DNA of 64,000 nucleotides from the NCBI RefSeq assembly GCF_023015765.1, contig NZ_JALKAL010000009.1, positions 81,482-145,481 on the forward strand, in the 5' to 3' direction. The notes beneath the pieces were generated by a model, which had not been told where the DNA came from, did no database searches, and worked only from the letters and a program-made list of their open reading frames with translations. The stretch comes from Ornithinimicrobium sp. F0845 (GTDB taxonomy: Bacteria; Actinomycetota; Actinomycetes; Actinomycetales; Dermatophilaceae). Of this stretch, positions 33,622 to 42,267 are shown piece after piece. Position 1 is the stretch's first letter, and each line of letters starts with the position of its first letter. The position numbers were made by a program, and so were the translations under genes.

Positions 33622-34049
33622 CGGCCGTGGCGGAGCGTAAGGGCTCGCGCCCCGCGTCGGCGCAGCGGGCGCGTCGGCGCTTGATGCCCGGACAGAAGCG
33701 GATGCTGGCCGCCAGCGTCATGATGCTCATCGGTGCCTTCGTCCCCTGGCTGTACACCCAGCTGGGAACGTTCACCGGGATGGCCGGCCCCGGCCTCTGG
33801 ACGGCCACCGTCGCGATGCTCGCACTGGCTGGTGCGTTGGTCCCGATCCGGATGCTGGCCGTCGTTCAGGGCGCCATCGCGGCGGGCGTCGCCATGGTGA
33901 TCCCCGTGTGGCAGTTCTGGCACGTCTTCAGCCAGGTCGGCATGGCCGGCTGGATCCCCGGTCCCGGCCTCCTGCTGACCTTTGTTGGTGGCCTGCTGTG
34001 CGGCATCGCGGCCTGGCAGCTGCTGCACCTGGAGGTCGCCGAGGGCTGA
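33618..34049 (+). CDS. Unrecognised four-helix membrane protein after the symporter
   Basis: A 143-residue protein with a basic N-terminal tail of about 25 residues (RKGSRPASAQRARRR) and four hydrophobic helices (about 30-47, 57-75, 80-98 and 112-135). I do not recognise the family. The GTG start overlaps the symporter stop codon (GTGA), so it is translationally coupled and probably belongs to the same transport unit. A bidirectional terminator follows 20 bases after its stop. Confidence 0.65.
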   Translation: MTAVAERKGSRPASAQRARRRLMPGQKRMLAASVMMLIGAFVPWLYTQLGTFTGMAGPGLWTATVAMLALAGALVPIRMLAVVQGAIAAGVAMVIPVWQFWHVFSQVGMAGWIPGPGLLLTFVGGLLCGIAAWQLLHLEVAEG

Positions 34050-34071
34050 CCCAGCCAGCCCACGCCAGACG

Positions 34072-34112
34072 GGACGGGGTATGCCAACGCGAGAGTCGGC
34101 ATACCCCGTTCC
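34072..34112. terminator. Bidirectional terminator between the symporter operon and mpa
   Basis: GGACGGGGTATGCC at 34072-34085 pairs with its complement at 34098-34112, with one bulge near the base and a 12-base loop. It lies between two convergent transcription units (stops at 34049 and 34136). Each arm contains the genome's frequent GTATGCC word. Confidence 0.75.
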
Positions 34113-34135
34113 GTCGCGTTGCCCGGCGGTGCTGG

Positions 34136-35806
34136 TTAGAGGTACTGACCGGTGTTGCCGCGCTCGAGGCTGCGCCCGGGCGACGTGCCGTCCTTTCCGG
34201 AGATGAGCGTGCGGATGTAGACGATCCGCTCGCCCTTCTTGCCCGAGATGCGCGCCCAGTCGTCCGGGTTGGTCGTGTTGGGCAGGTCCTCGTTCTCCTT
34301 GAACTCATCGACGCAGGACTGCAGCAGGTGGTCGACCCGCAGACCGTGCGACCCCGAGACCAGCAGGTCCTTGATCGCCATCTTCTTGGCACGGTCGACG
34401 ATGTTGTGGATCATCGCCCCGGAGTTGAAGTCCTTGAAGTACAGAACCTCCTTGTCGCCCCCGGCGTAGGTGACCTCAAGGAACTTGTTCTCGTCGATCT
34501 GGGAGTACATCCGCTCCACGACCGCCGCGATCATCGCCTCGACGGTGGCGTCGCGGTCGCCGCCGTGCTCCGCCAGGTCATCCGGGTGCAGCGGGATCGC
34601 GGGGGTGAGGTACTTGCTGAAGATGTCCTTGGCACCCTCGGCGTCCGGTCGCTCGATCTTGATCTTGACGTCGAGCCGGCCCGGGCGCAGGATCGCCGGG
34701 TCGATCATGTCCTCACGGTTGGAGGCGCCGATGACGATGACGTTCTCCAGCCGCTCGACCCCGTCGATCTCGGCCAGCAGCTGGGGCACGATCGTGGTCT
34801 CGACGTCACTGGAGACCCCGGACCCGCGCGTGCGGAACAGCGACTCCATCTCATCGAAGAAGACCACCACGGGCGTGCCGTCGCTGGACTTCTCCCGGGC
34901 CCGCTGGAAGATCGTGCGGATGTGCCGCTCGGTCTCGCCGACATACTTGTTGAGCAGCTCGGGGCCCTTGATGTTCAGGAAGTAGCTGCTGGCGTCGTCG
35001 CGCCCCGCGCGCTCGGCGGAGTGCCGGGCCAGCGACGCGGCGACGGCCTTGGCGATGAGCGTCTTGCCGCAGCCCGGCGGGCCGTAGAGCAGGACGCCCT
35101 TGGGCGGGCGCAGCTGGTGCTCCTCGTAGAGCTCGGTGTGCAGGAACGGCAGCTCGACCGAGTCCTTGATCATCTCGATCTGCCGGGCCAGCCCGCCGAT
35201 GTCCTCGTAGGAGATGTCCGGCACCTCCTCGAGCACCAGGTCGCTGACCTCGGACATGGCGATCCGCTCGTAGACGAAGCCGGCCCGGGCGTCCATGAGC
35301 AGCCCGTCACCCACCCGGAAGGGCGGCTGCAGGGAGCCGGCCGCACGGCATACTCGCTCCTCGTCCCCGCGGACCAGGACCAGGATCCGTCCGTCGTCCA
35401 GCAGCTCCTTGACCGTCACGACCTCACCGGTGCGCTCGAAGTCAGCCACGCCCACGATGGTCTGCGCCTCGTTGAGCAGCACCTCACGACCGGGCTTGAG
35501 CTCCTCGACCGGCACGTCCGAGACGGCACGCACCTGGATCTTGCGACCCGCGAAGGAAATCTCCACGCGGTTGTCGTCGTGCCGCTGCAGCACGGTGGCG
35601 TAGCTGAGCGGGGGCTCGCCCATCGAGTCCAGGTCCTCGCGGAGCCGGACGATCTGGGCACGGGCCTGGCGCAGGGTGTCAGTGAGCTTCTCGTTCTGCC
35701 CGGAGACACTGCCCAGCCGGGTCTCGAGGTGGAGGACGCGCTGCTCGAGCAGACGGACGCGGGCGTGCCCGGCGACGGCGGGACGATCCTGGGGCTCCTC
35801 GGTCAC
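34136..35806 (-). CDS. mpa: Proteasomal AAA ATPase Mpa/ARC
   Basis: A 556-residue AAA ATPase that recognises Pup, unfolds pupylated proteins and feeds them to the 20S core. It has an N-terminal coiled coil (about 15-62) that binds Pup, two OB-fold domains (about 65-195), Walker A GPPGCGKT (242-249), Walker [10 protein letters not shown] near 310 and the C-terminal GQYL that docks into the alpha ring. The frame is open upstream to 35830, but the GTG at 35806 has a GAGGAG ribosome site and gives the family-like N-terminus. It is the only core Pup-proteasome gene here that is separated from dop, by about 10 kb of unrelated genes. Confidence 0.96.
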   Translation of the reverse strand: MTEEPQDRPAVAGHARVRLLEQRVLHLETRLGSVSGQNEKLTDTLRQARAQIVRLREDLDSMGEPPLSYATVLQRHDDNRVEISFAGRKIQVRAVSDVPVEELKPGREVLLNEAQTIVGVADFERTGEVVTVKELLDDGRILVLVRGDEERVCRAAGSLQPPFRVGDGLLMDARAGFVYERIAMSEVSDLVLEEVPDISYEDIGGLARQIEMIKDSVELPFLHTELYEEHQLRPPKGVLLYGPPGCGKTLIAKAVAASLARHSAERAGRDDASSYFLNIKGPELLNKYVGETERHIRTIFQRAREKSSDGTPVVVFFDEMESLFRTRGSGVSSDVETTIVPQLLAEIDGVERLENVIVIGASNREDMIDPAILRPGRLDVKIKIERPDAEGAKDIFSKYLTPAIPLHPDDLAEHGGDRDATVEAMIAAVVERMYSQIDENKFLEVTYAGGDKEVLYFKDFNSGAMIHNIVDRAKKMAIKDLLVSGSHGLRVDHLLQSCVDEFKENEDLPNTTNPDDWARISGKKGERIVYIRTLISGKDGTSPGRSLERGNTGQYL

Positions 35807-35836
35807 GGTGACTCCTCTGCATGGGGTCACTCCAGC

Positions 35837-36907
35837 CTAATCGCCGGGGCGCAGATCTCCGCGTTCATCCCCAGCCCGTGCGTCGGAGGTCCGCTCGGCG
35901 TCGCGGTTGAGGTCGCGCAGCGTCCGGCGGACCCGCTTGTCGGAGATGACGCGCTCCCCCACGTCCTCGGGGGTCCACTCCTCGACGGGCGGGGTGTAGT
36001 CCTCGCCGTAGGCCCCGTGAGCGGGGCGGGTGCGGCGCGCCGGAGCCGTGGCGCCGGGAGCCAGCCGCCGCGTGGTGAGCAGGAAGCCCGTGTGCCCGTG
36101 CATCCGATGCTCCGGGCGCACCGAGAGCCCCTCCAGGTGCCAGCCGCGGACCATCGACTCCCACGCCTGCGGCTCGGTCCAGCCGCCCGCGTCACGCGCC
36201 GCCTCGGCCACGCGGGAGAGCTGCGTCGCGGTGGCGACGTAGCAGATCAGCACGCCGCCCGGCGCGAGCGCATCCCCGACCACGTGCAGGCAGTCCCAGG
36301 GGGCGAGCATGTCGAGGACCACCCGGTCGATGCTGCCCGGCTCGACGGTCTGCGGCAGCATCTCCACCAGGTCGCCGACGGTGACGCTCCACGCCGGGTG
36401 GTCCGCCCCGAAGAAGATCCGGGCGTTGCCCCGTGCGATGTCGGCGAAGTCCTCGCGACGCTCGAAGCTGTAGAGCCGCCCGCCGTCGCCGACCGCGCGG
36501 AGCAGCGACAGGCTCAGCGCGCCGGACCCCACACCAGCCTCGACCACCCGGGCACCGGGGAAGATGTCGGCCATCGTGACGATCTGCCCCGCGTCCTTGG
36601 GATAGACCACCTGCGCGCCGCGCGGCATGGACAGCACATAGTCGGACAGGAGGGGCCGCAGGGCGAGGTACTCCTGACCCGAGCTGTGCGTGACGACGGT
36701 GCCGTCCGGCGCACCGATGAGGTCGTCATGCCGGATGTGCCCACGGTGGGTGTGGAACTGCTTGCCGGCCTCCAGCGCGATGGTGTGCAGGCGGCCCCGC
36801 GGGTCGGTGAGCTGGACGCGGTCGCCCTCCCGGAAGGGACCACGACGCAGTATGGCGCCAGTCGGGTCCTGCGGGGTCGGCTGCGGGGCGGGCGGTGCGT
36901 CGGTCAC
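35837..36907 (-). CDS. trmI: tRNA (adenine-58-N1)-methyltransferase TrmI
   Basis: A 356-residue methyltransferase that makes m1A58 in the T-loop of tRNAs. Visible features are an N-terminal beta domain (RGPFREGDRVQLTDPRGRLHTI), YPKDAGQIVTMADIFPGARVVEAGVGSGALSLSLLR (SAM-binding Gly-rich loop near 130) and LDMLAPWDCL near 195. A charged C-terminal tail of about 70 residues extends beyond the catalytic core. The GTG at 36907 follows TAGACT by seven bases, another leaderless arrangement. It lies immediately upstream of mpa, the standard actinobacterial order. Confidence 0.94.
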   Translation of the reverse strand: MTDAPPAPQPTPQDPTGAILRRGPFREGDRVQLTDPRGRLHTIALEAGKQFHTHRGHIRHDDLIGAPDGTVVTHSSGQEYLALRPLLSDYVLSMPRGAQVVYPKDAGQIVTMADIFPGARVVEAGVGSGALSLSLLRAVGDGGRLYSFERREDFADIARGNARIFFGADHPAWSVTVGDLVEMLPQTVEPGSIDRVVLDMLAPWDCLHVVGDALAPGGVLICYVATATQLSRVAEAARDAGGWTEPQAWESMVRGWHLEGLSVRPEHRMHGHTGFLLTTRRLAPGATAPARRTRPAHGAYGEDYTPPVEEWTPEDVGERVISDKRVRRTLRDLNRDAERTSDARAGDERGDLRPGD

Positions 36908-36960
36908 GCCGAGGAGTCTAGGTGGCCTAGCCTCCTCGACACGATGCGCTCGCCGCAGGG

Positions 36961-37443
36961 TCACTCCGCCAGGCCGCACCTCCGGTCGAGGTTGGCGTCG
37001 AGCCGGGACTTGGCCATGATCGTCGGCTTGTTCCCGCGGAAGACGAAGGTCGCCACCCCGACGACGTGCAGGTCGGAGACGTTGCGGGCCGTGTGCCAGC
37101 TGAGCGGCGGGTTGAAGCTGTCGCCCGCGGTGTAGTCGGTCGCCGTGCAGTTGGTCGACATGAGCGTGAACGTGCCGTCCCCCTCGACCGTGACACTGGT
37201 CATCCCCGGGTGGCGGTGCCAGTCGACATAGCCGCCGGGCGGGATGTTGATCCGGGCGACGAGCACCGTGCGGTTGGGGGCGACCTCGGTCGGTCCTGCC
37301 ACCGGCGGCATCTCGATCCAGAACGGAGGGTCGGGCGCCTCCTGCGCCGTCGAGACCCCGATGGAAGCGCTGGTCATCAGCGCGACCGAGGCGAGGACGG
37401 CACCCAGGCGAGCGAGCCTGCGGCTGGGCTGTGAACTGTTCAT
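36961..37443 (-). CDS. Secreted cupin-domain protein
   Basis: A 160-residue exported protein. The N-terminus (SRRLARLGAVLASVALMTSASIGVSTAQEA) is a cleavable signal peptide with a twin-Arg start, and the mature part is a small cupin barrel with WHRHPGM near residue 80 and SWHTARN near 120 carrying potential metal-binding His residues. Two Cys could form a disulphide. The ATG at 37443 is preferred, with GAGGGAA upstream; the frame opens five codons earlier. Its divergent neighbour is a LuxR-type regulator, so it is probably controlled by it. Function is not known. Confidence 0.75.
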   Translation of the reverse strand: MNSSQPSRRLARLGAVLASVALMTSASIGVSTAQEAPDPPFWIEMPPVAGPTEVAPNRTVLVARINIPPGGYVDWHRHPGMTSVTVEGDGTFTLMSTNCTATDYTAGDSFNPPLSWHTARNVSDLHVVGVATFVFRGNKPTIMAKSRLDANLDRRCGLAE

Positions 37444-37509
37444 GATCTTCCCTCTCACGGGGTGTGATTGACCCGTGACAGCCTGCCGAACCCGGTGCGC
37501 TGGTCGCCA

Positions 37510-37525
37510 TACGCAGATCTGCGTA
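37510..37525. promoter_or_regulatory. 16-bp perfect palindrome between the cupin and luxR genes
   Basis: TACGCAGATCTGCGTA is perfectly symmetric and lies in the divergent intergenic space. A second inverted repeat, AGTGTG...CACACT (37557-37576), lies closer to the luxR start. Both are candidate binding sites for the adjacent LuxR-family regulator. Confidence 0.5.
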
Positions 37526-37601
37526 GGCCGTGGGGCGGGGAAAGCACTGGCGCGTCAGTGTGATGTGGGCCACACTAGGGAGGCTGGGAAGGGAGGTTCC
37601 C

Positions 37602-38372
37602 ATGTCCGTGACCGCACGCGCCGCCTCCGTCGACGCCCTCTGGGAGCTCCACGATGTGCTCCACGCCGAGGGCCCTGGGGTGGGCCTGCCGCTCGTCCTG
37701 CTCGAGCGTTTACGCACCGCGCTGGGGTGTGAAGCACTGGCGTTCAACGCGATGGACAGTCGGCGCGAGAGGCACCGCTTCATGCAGGTTGCCACTGCCG
37801 ACGAGAGCGACGAAGTGCTGAATCCAGAGAACGACGAGATTGACGCCGTGTTCTGGCAGCGCTACTGGGGAGCCGACTGCTCCTGGCCGGACCAGACCAC
37901 CGACCTCACCCAGGTTCTGCGGCAGTCCGACGTGACGACCCGCCGCGACTGGCTGGCCAACCCGATGTCCGAGCTGTTCGGGGACGGCCAGGAGCACGAG
38001 GTCATGGTCGCCTGGCCCGACGGCGGTCCCGGCCAGACGCTGCGGCTGCTCGCCTGGCGCGGACAGGGTCGCGACTTCGACGAGAACGACGTGCTGCTCC
38101 TCGAGCTGCTCCAACCGCACCTGCACGCGGCCTATCTGAAGGCCGAGGCCGGGCGTCAGCGACTCGCTGGCAGCGGCGTCGGCCGGCTGACGGAGCGGCA
38201 GCACGCCGTGCTCGGGCTCGTGCGCGAGGGCCACACGAACTACTCCATCGGCCGGGCCCTCGGCATCTCCGAGGGGACCGTGCGCACCCACCTGCAGAAC
38301 ATCTACTGCCTGCTCGGGGTGTCCTCACGCACTGCGGCCGTCATGGAGCTGGAGCAGTCGCTGCCCCGGTGA
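37602..38372 (+). CDS. LuxR-family transcriptional regulator
   Basis: A 256-residue regulator. The C-terminal 65 residues are a LuxR helix-turn-helix (RLTERQHAVLGLVREGHTNYSIGRALGISEGTVRTHLQNIYCLLGVSSRTAAV). The N-terminal 180 residues have a GAF/PAS-like composition but no autoinducer-domain signature that I can recognise. The ATG at 37602 has a GGGAGG ribosome site; a start further upstream at 37530 is possible but would run through the operator region. It is divergent from the cupin gene and convergent with the M50 protease gene, 24 bases apart. Confidence 0.83.
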   Translation: MSVTARAASVDALWELHDVLHAEGPGVGLPLVLLERLRTALGCEALAFNAMDSRRERHRFMQVATADESDEVLNPENDEIDAVFWQRYWGADCSWPDQTTDLTQVLRQSDVTTRRDWLANPMSELFGDGQEHEVMVAWPDGGPGQTLRLLAWRGQGRDFDENDVLLLELLQPHLHAAYLKAEAGRQRLAGSGVGRLTERQHAVLGLVREGHTNYSIGRALGISEGTVRTHLQNIYCLLGVSSRTAAVMELEQSLPR

Positions 38373-38396
38373 GGGCCGTCCGCTCGTGCGCCGATC

Positions 38397-39488
38397 TCAG
38401 AGGTCGGCGGCGCGCACGACCCCGTGGACCTGCCCGTCGACGCCCCGCACCGCGATCATCGACAGGCTGTCGGTCTGCATCGCGATGACGACGTCGGTCA
38501 TGTCGTCCTCGGGGGTGGCGCGGACCACCCATGCTGCCGGGAGGTGCTGCAGCACGGCGCTGACCGAGGTGGCTCCCCAGACGTCTGGTGGGACGCTCCG
38601 CAGTGCCGTCGGGTCGAGCACGCCCACCGGCTGGCCGGCGGCATCCGTGCCGAGAACGAGCTGGCCGGTCGGCGGCGGCAGGTCGGTCAGCGGTGCCGCC
38701 GCGGGGACGACGGACACCGGCGTGAGGTACTGAGAGACCCGCACCCGCTCCAGCCGCTGCCGCGCGCGACCCACCTTGATCGCCTCGCTCGCTCCGAACC
38801 ACAGGAAGCCGCCGAGGACCAACAGCCACAACAGGCTGGTCGTGCTCAGTTGCTCGCCCGCGAGGAGGGGCCGGCCGATCAGCCACCAGGCCGCCAGGAG
38901 CACCATCAGGCGTCCGCTCCAGCCAGCCACGATCATCCCCGCCCCGCGGCTCCCGGTGATCTTCCAGACCAGGGAGTCCACGAGGTAACCACCGTCGAGG
39001 GGCAGACCCGGGAGCAGGTTGAAGGCGGCCACGAAGCCGTTGGCGTAGGTGAAGCCGGCCGCCAGCAGGAAGGCGATCCCGTTGTCGGTCTGCTGCAGCC
39101 AGAGCCAGCCGAGGCCGGCCAACGCTGCGTTGGCCAGCGGTCCGGCGATGGCCACCAGGGCGCTGCGGCCCGCCGTGCTGTCGCGGCTGTCGTAGGCCGT
39201 GTGGCCGCCCCAGAAGTCCGCCACGACGCGGTTGACTGAGTAGCCGCAGGCCTGACCCACGAGGGCGTGCGCGGCCTCGTGCACGAGCACAGAGACCAGC
39301 AGGAGCAGCGCGAACGCGCCAGCGACGACGTAGGCCCAGACGCCCAGCTCGGGCAGGGTGCGTTGCACCACTGGTCCGAACAGCAGCACGATCACGCCGG
39401 CCACGAGGAACCAGCTGCGACCGATGTAGACGGGCGCACCGGCGAGACGGCCGATTCGCCACCCGGGCGCCTTGGGGGGCGCGGTCAT
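38397..39488 (-). CDS. Site-2-type membrane metalloprotease (M50) with CBS-like C-terminus
   Basis: A 363-residue intramembrane zinc protease. The catalytic HEAAH lies near residue 70 in LLVSVLVHEAAHALVG, and the second metal ligand is in FNLLPGLPLDGGYL near 162. Six or so membrane helices fill the first 245 residues, and the C-terminal 110 residues look like a CBS-domain pair. Homologues of this architecture (Rv2625c-like) cluster with proteasome genes in actinobacteria. The ATG at 39488 follows TAGTGT by six bases. Substrates are unknown; related enzymes cleave anti-sigma factors. Confidence 0.88.
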   Translation of the reverse strand: MTAPPKAPGWRIGRLAGAPVYIGRSWFLVAGVIVLLFGPVVQRTLPELGVWAYVVAGAFALLLLVSVLVHEAAHALVGQACGYSVNRVVADFWGGHTAYDSRDSTAGRSALVAIAGPLANAALAGLGWLWLQQTDNGIAFLLAAGFTYANGFVAAFNLLPGLPLDGGYLVDSLVWKITGSRGAGMIVAGWSGRLMVLLAAWWLIGRPLLAGEQLSTTSLLWLLVLGGFLWFGASEAIKVGRARQRLERVRVSQYLTPVSVVPAAAPLTDLPPPTGQLVLGTDAAGQPVGVLDPTALRSVPPDVWGATSVSAVLQHLPAAWVVRATPEDDMTDVVIAMQTDSLSMIAVRGVDGQVHGVVRAADL

Positions 39489-39582
39489 GGAGCAACACTA
39501 ACCGCGCCGAGGCACACCCCGTGCCGCTGAGCACACTGGTCGGTGGCGGAGCACTGTCGGTGGCGTTGCCTAGGCTGCAGGC

Positions 39583-40482
39583 ATGTCTCCAGCCCTGTCC
39601 CCCAGCCGGGCCTCGGACTTCATGCAGTGCCCGTTGCTGTATCGCTTCCGGGTGATCGACCGCCTGCCGGAGCCTCCGAGTGCCGCCGCCGCTCGGGGCA
39701 CCCTGGTCCACGCGGCCCTCGAGCGGGTCTTCGACCTGCCGGCGCCGCAGCGCACGCCGGAGGCGACCATCGCACTGCTCCCGGGCGAGTGGGCCCGCCT
39801 GGTGGAGGAGGAGCCCGAGCTGGCCTCGCTGCTGGCCGCGCCCGGCGAGGAGGTCACGCCTCTGGACGACACCGCGCCGCAGGTCACCGAGGCCGACCGG
39901 GAGCGGGCCTGGTTCGAGGAGGCAGCCGGGTTCGTCCGCACCTGGTTCACCCTGGAGGACCCGACGCGGTTGGAGCCCGCCGAGCGGGAGCTGTATGTCG
40001 AGGCGGAGGTCGACGGCCTGGTCATGCGCGGCTACGTGGACCGTTTGGACGTGGCCCCCGACGGGCGGCTGCGCGTCGTCGACTACAAGACAGGTCGATC
40101 GCCCTCGGAGCAGTGGGAGGGCAAGGCCCTCTTCCAGATGAAGTTCTACGCCCTGGTCCTTTGGCGCACCAGGGGCGTGGTCCCCACCCTGCTGCAGCTG
40201 GTCTACCTGCGCGACGGTCAGGTGCTGCGGTATGCCCCGGAGGAGCGCGAGCTGCTGGCGACCGAGCGCAAGGTCAAGGCGCTGTGGGCCGCCATCGAGG
40301 TGGCGGCCACGACCGGGGACTGGAGACCGCGGACCGGTCGCCTGTGCTCCTGGTGCCACCACAAACCGATCTGTCCGGCCTTCGGCGGCACTCCCCCGCC
40401 GCTACCCGAGGATGCGAAGAGCCGGGCGCTCGACCCGCGCGCGACCGGGCAGACCGCCCCGGCCGACGACGCGGACGAGTAG
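39583..40482 (+). CDS. RecB-family PD-(D/E)XK nuclease
   Basis: A 299-residue nuclease of the RecB exonuclease family, much shorter than full RecB or AddB. It begins SPSRASDFMQCPLLYRFRVIDRLPE, with the first iron-sulphur Cys, contains the nuclease core VEAEVDGLVMRGYVDRLDVAPDGRLRVVDYKTG (Asp near 153 and Lys near 168), and ends with CSWCHHKPICPAF, completing a four-Cys cluster. Such stand-alone proteins are conserved next to the proteasome region of actinobacteria. TAGGCT ends six bases before the ATG, so it is leaderless. DNA repair or processing is likely; the partner is unknown. Confidence 0.88.
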   Translation: MSPALSPSRASDFMQCPLLYRFRVIDRLPEPPSAAAARGTLVHAALERVFDLPAPQRTPEATIALLPGEWARLVEEEPELASLLAAPGEEVTPLDDTAPQVTEADRERAWFEEAAGFVRTWFTLEDPTRLEPAERELYVEAEVDGLVMRGYVDRLDVAPDGRLRVVDYKTGRSPSEQWEGKALFQMKFYALVLWRTRGVVPTLLQLVYLRDGQVLRYAPEERELLATERKVKALWAAIEVAATTGDWRPRTGRLCSWCHHKPICPAFGGTPPPLPEDAKSRALDPRATGQTAPADDADE

Positions 40483-40546
40483 TCCGGGGCGCGCCGACCG
40501 GGCCAGCGCCGACCCGACCCCGCGCTTCCCGCGCGCCCGGGCAGTG

Positions 40547-41239
40547 TCAGCGGACGGTGGCGGCCAGCTCAGCCAGGTCCTGCAGGCTCAGTCCCTCCAG
40601 ACCGGGGACCGTCACCATGCCCGTGACCTCCGGGATGGGCACGACGTGGGGTATGCCGATCGTCGGCACCTGGGCCGCGGTGGCCGAGTGCACACCGGTG
40701 GGTGAGTCCTCCAGGGCGAGGCAGTCCCGGGCGTCGACGCCGAGACGTTCGACCGCCAGCAGGTAAGGGTCCGGGGACGGCTTTCCGTGGGTGACCTGAT
40801 CACCGGTGACGACGGTGGCGAAGGTGCCCGGCGGCAGGTGTTCCAGCAGCACGTCCGCCAGCGGGGTCCACGACATCGTCACCAGGGCGCAGGGCACGCC
40901 GAGCTCTGCGCACTCGACCAGCAGCTCCCGGGCACCGGGGCGCCACGGTAGGTGGGCCCGGGTCCGGGCCACCACGCCGCTCAGCAGCGTGTCGACGACC
41001 TGCTCCGGGGTGCCGGTGACGGGGGTGCGGGCCAGGATGATTTCGGCAGACCGCAGGAGACTGTTGCCGACCAGCTCGACGGCGTCCTCCTGGGTCCACG
41101 TGCCGCCGGCGCGCGCGATCAGCTCGCCCTCCTCGGCCATCCAGTAGGGCTCGGTGTCGATCAGGGTGCCGTCCATGTCCCACAGCACCGCTGCGGGCAG
41201 CGGCGCCGGGTCGGCGCGAAGCTCGGGGAGGTCGGTCAC
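40547..41239 (-). CDS. HAD-superfamily phosphatase/phosphomutase-like hydrolase
   Basis: A 230-residue subclass IA HAD hydrolase. Motif I is WDMDGTLIDTEPYWM (nucleophile Asp near 21), motif II is LVTMSW near 121, the Lys of motif III lies in HGKPSPDPYLL near 153, and motif IV is LALEDSPTGVHSA near 177. The cap domain looks like that of beta-phosphoglucomutase-type enzymes, so a sugar phosphate or other small phosphate ester is the likely substrate. The GTG at 41239 follows TAGGAT by six bases. It stands alone between two plus-strand genes. Confidence 0.88.
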   Translation of the reverse strand: MTDLPELRADPAPLPAAVLWDMDGTLIDTEPYWMAEEGELIARAGGTWTQEDAVELVGNSLLRSAEIILARTPVTGTPEQVVDTLLSGVVARTRAHLPWRPGARELLVECAELGVPCALVTMSWTPLADVLLEHLPPGTFATVVTGDQVTHGKPSPDPYLLAVERLGVDARDCLALEDSPTGVHSATAAQVPTIGIPHVVPIPEVTGMVTVPGLEGLSLQDLAELAATVR

Positions 41240-41355
41240 CGGTCGATCCTAGCGACGGCCCCCAGGCGTCTCCCACGCCCTCTGGCACCCGGGTGCGCGG
41301 GATTCGGGCCCGGGACTCGTAGGCTGACGCCTATCCGTCAGACCGGAGGCTGATC

Positions 41356-42207
41356 ATGATTGATGTGGGGCACGTGGGCGAGGTGAACGACCCGATCGTC
41401 ATCGCGGCCTTCGAGGGCTGGAATGACGCCGGTGAGAGCGCGACGCGGGCTGTTGAGCACCTGGTGCAGGCGTGGGACGCCGAGCTGATGGCGGTGATGG
41501 ACCCGGAGGACTACTACGACTTCCAGGTGAACCGTCCCCGGGTGGCGCTGGTGAACGGCCAGCGCCAGCTGACCTGGCCCACGACCCGGGTCCTGCTGGC
41601 ACGCGACACGCCGCTCGGGCGCGACGTCATACTCGTCCTCGGCATCGAGCCCTCGATCCGGTGGCGCACCTACGTCAACGAGCTCCTCACCCTCGCCATG
41701 GACCACGGGAGCACACTCTGGGTGTCGATGGGCGCGCTGCTGGCGGACGTGCCGCACAGCCGGCCGATCCCGGTCTCGGTGACCTCCGAGGACGCCGAGC
41801 TCCGCGAGGTGCATGACGTGGAGCGCAGCACCTACGAGGGCCCCAGCGGCATCGTCGGGGTGCTCATGGACCAGGCGCACCAGAGGGACCTGCCCGGCCT
41901 CTCTGTGTGGGCGGCGGTGCCGCACTATGCCGGTGGTCCTCCCTCGCCCAAGGCGACGCTGGCGCTCGTGAGCCGGCTGGAGGAGCTCCTCGGCTGCGTC
42001 ATCGACGACGGTGACCTCACGGAGCAGGCCCGGGCCTGGGAGCGCGGCGTCGACGAGCTGGCCGCCTCCGACGACGAGGTCGCGGAGTATGTCGAGGCGC
42101 TGGAGGACGCGCAGGACACCGCCGACCTGCCCGAGGCCAGCGGGGACGCCATCGCGCGGGAGTTCGAGAAGTACCTCAGGCGCCGGGGCGGCCACGAGGC
42201 GGGGTAG
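41356..42207 (+). CDS. PAC2-family protein
   Basis: A 283-residue member of the PAC2 family, named after an archaeal and eukaryotic proteasome assembly chaperone. Seen are IAAFEGWNDAGESATRAVEHLV near 18-38, YDFQVNRPRV near 55 and the Gly-rich TLWVSMGALLADVPH near 120. Actinobacteria that have a 20S proteasome often also encode PAC2-like proteins, so a role in proteasome biogenesis or another ATP-grasp-linked process is conceivable but unproven. The ATG at 41356 has a GGAGG ribosome site, unlike its leaderless neighbours. The C-terminus is acidic. Confidence 0.87.
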   Translation: MIDVGHVGEVNDPIVIAAFEGWNDAGESATRAVEHLVQAWDAELMAVMDPEDYYDFQVNRPRVALVNGQRQLTWPTTRVLLARDTPLGRDVILVLGIEPSIRWRTYVNELLTLAMDHGSTLWVSMGALLADVPHSRPIPVSVTSEDAELREVHDVERSTYEGPSGIVGVLMDQAHQRDLPGLSVWAAVPHYAGGPPSPKATLALVSRLEELLGCVIDDGDLTEQARAWERGVDELAASDDEVAEYVEALEDAQDTADLPEASGDAIAREFEKYLRRRGGHEAG

Positions 42208-42267
42208 GTGTGCTGACCCCAGGAAGTCGGGGCGGCCCCACCGACCCGCAGGCCGGCCCACGGACGC

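Noticed and set aside
33908..37135. A very long plus-strand open frame (over 1000 codons) opposite mpa and trmI
   Set aside because: It is antisense to clear mpa and trmI genes, has no family features, and arises from high-GC codon bias on the opposite strand.
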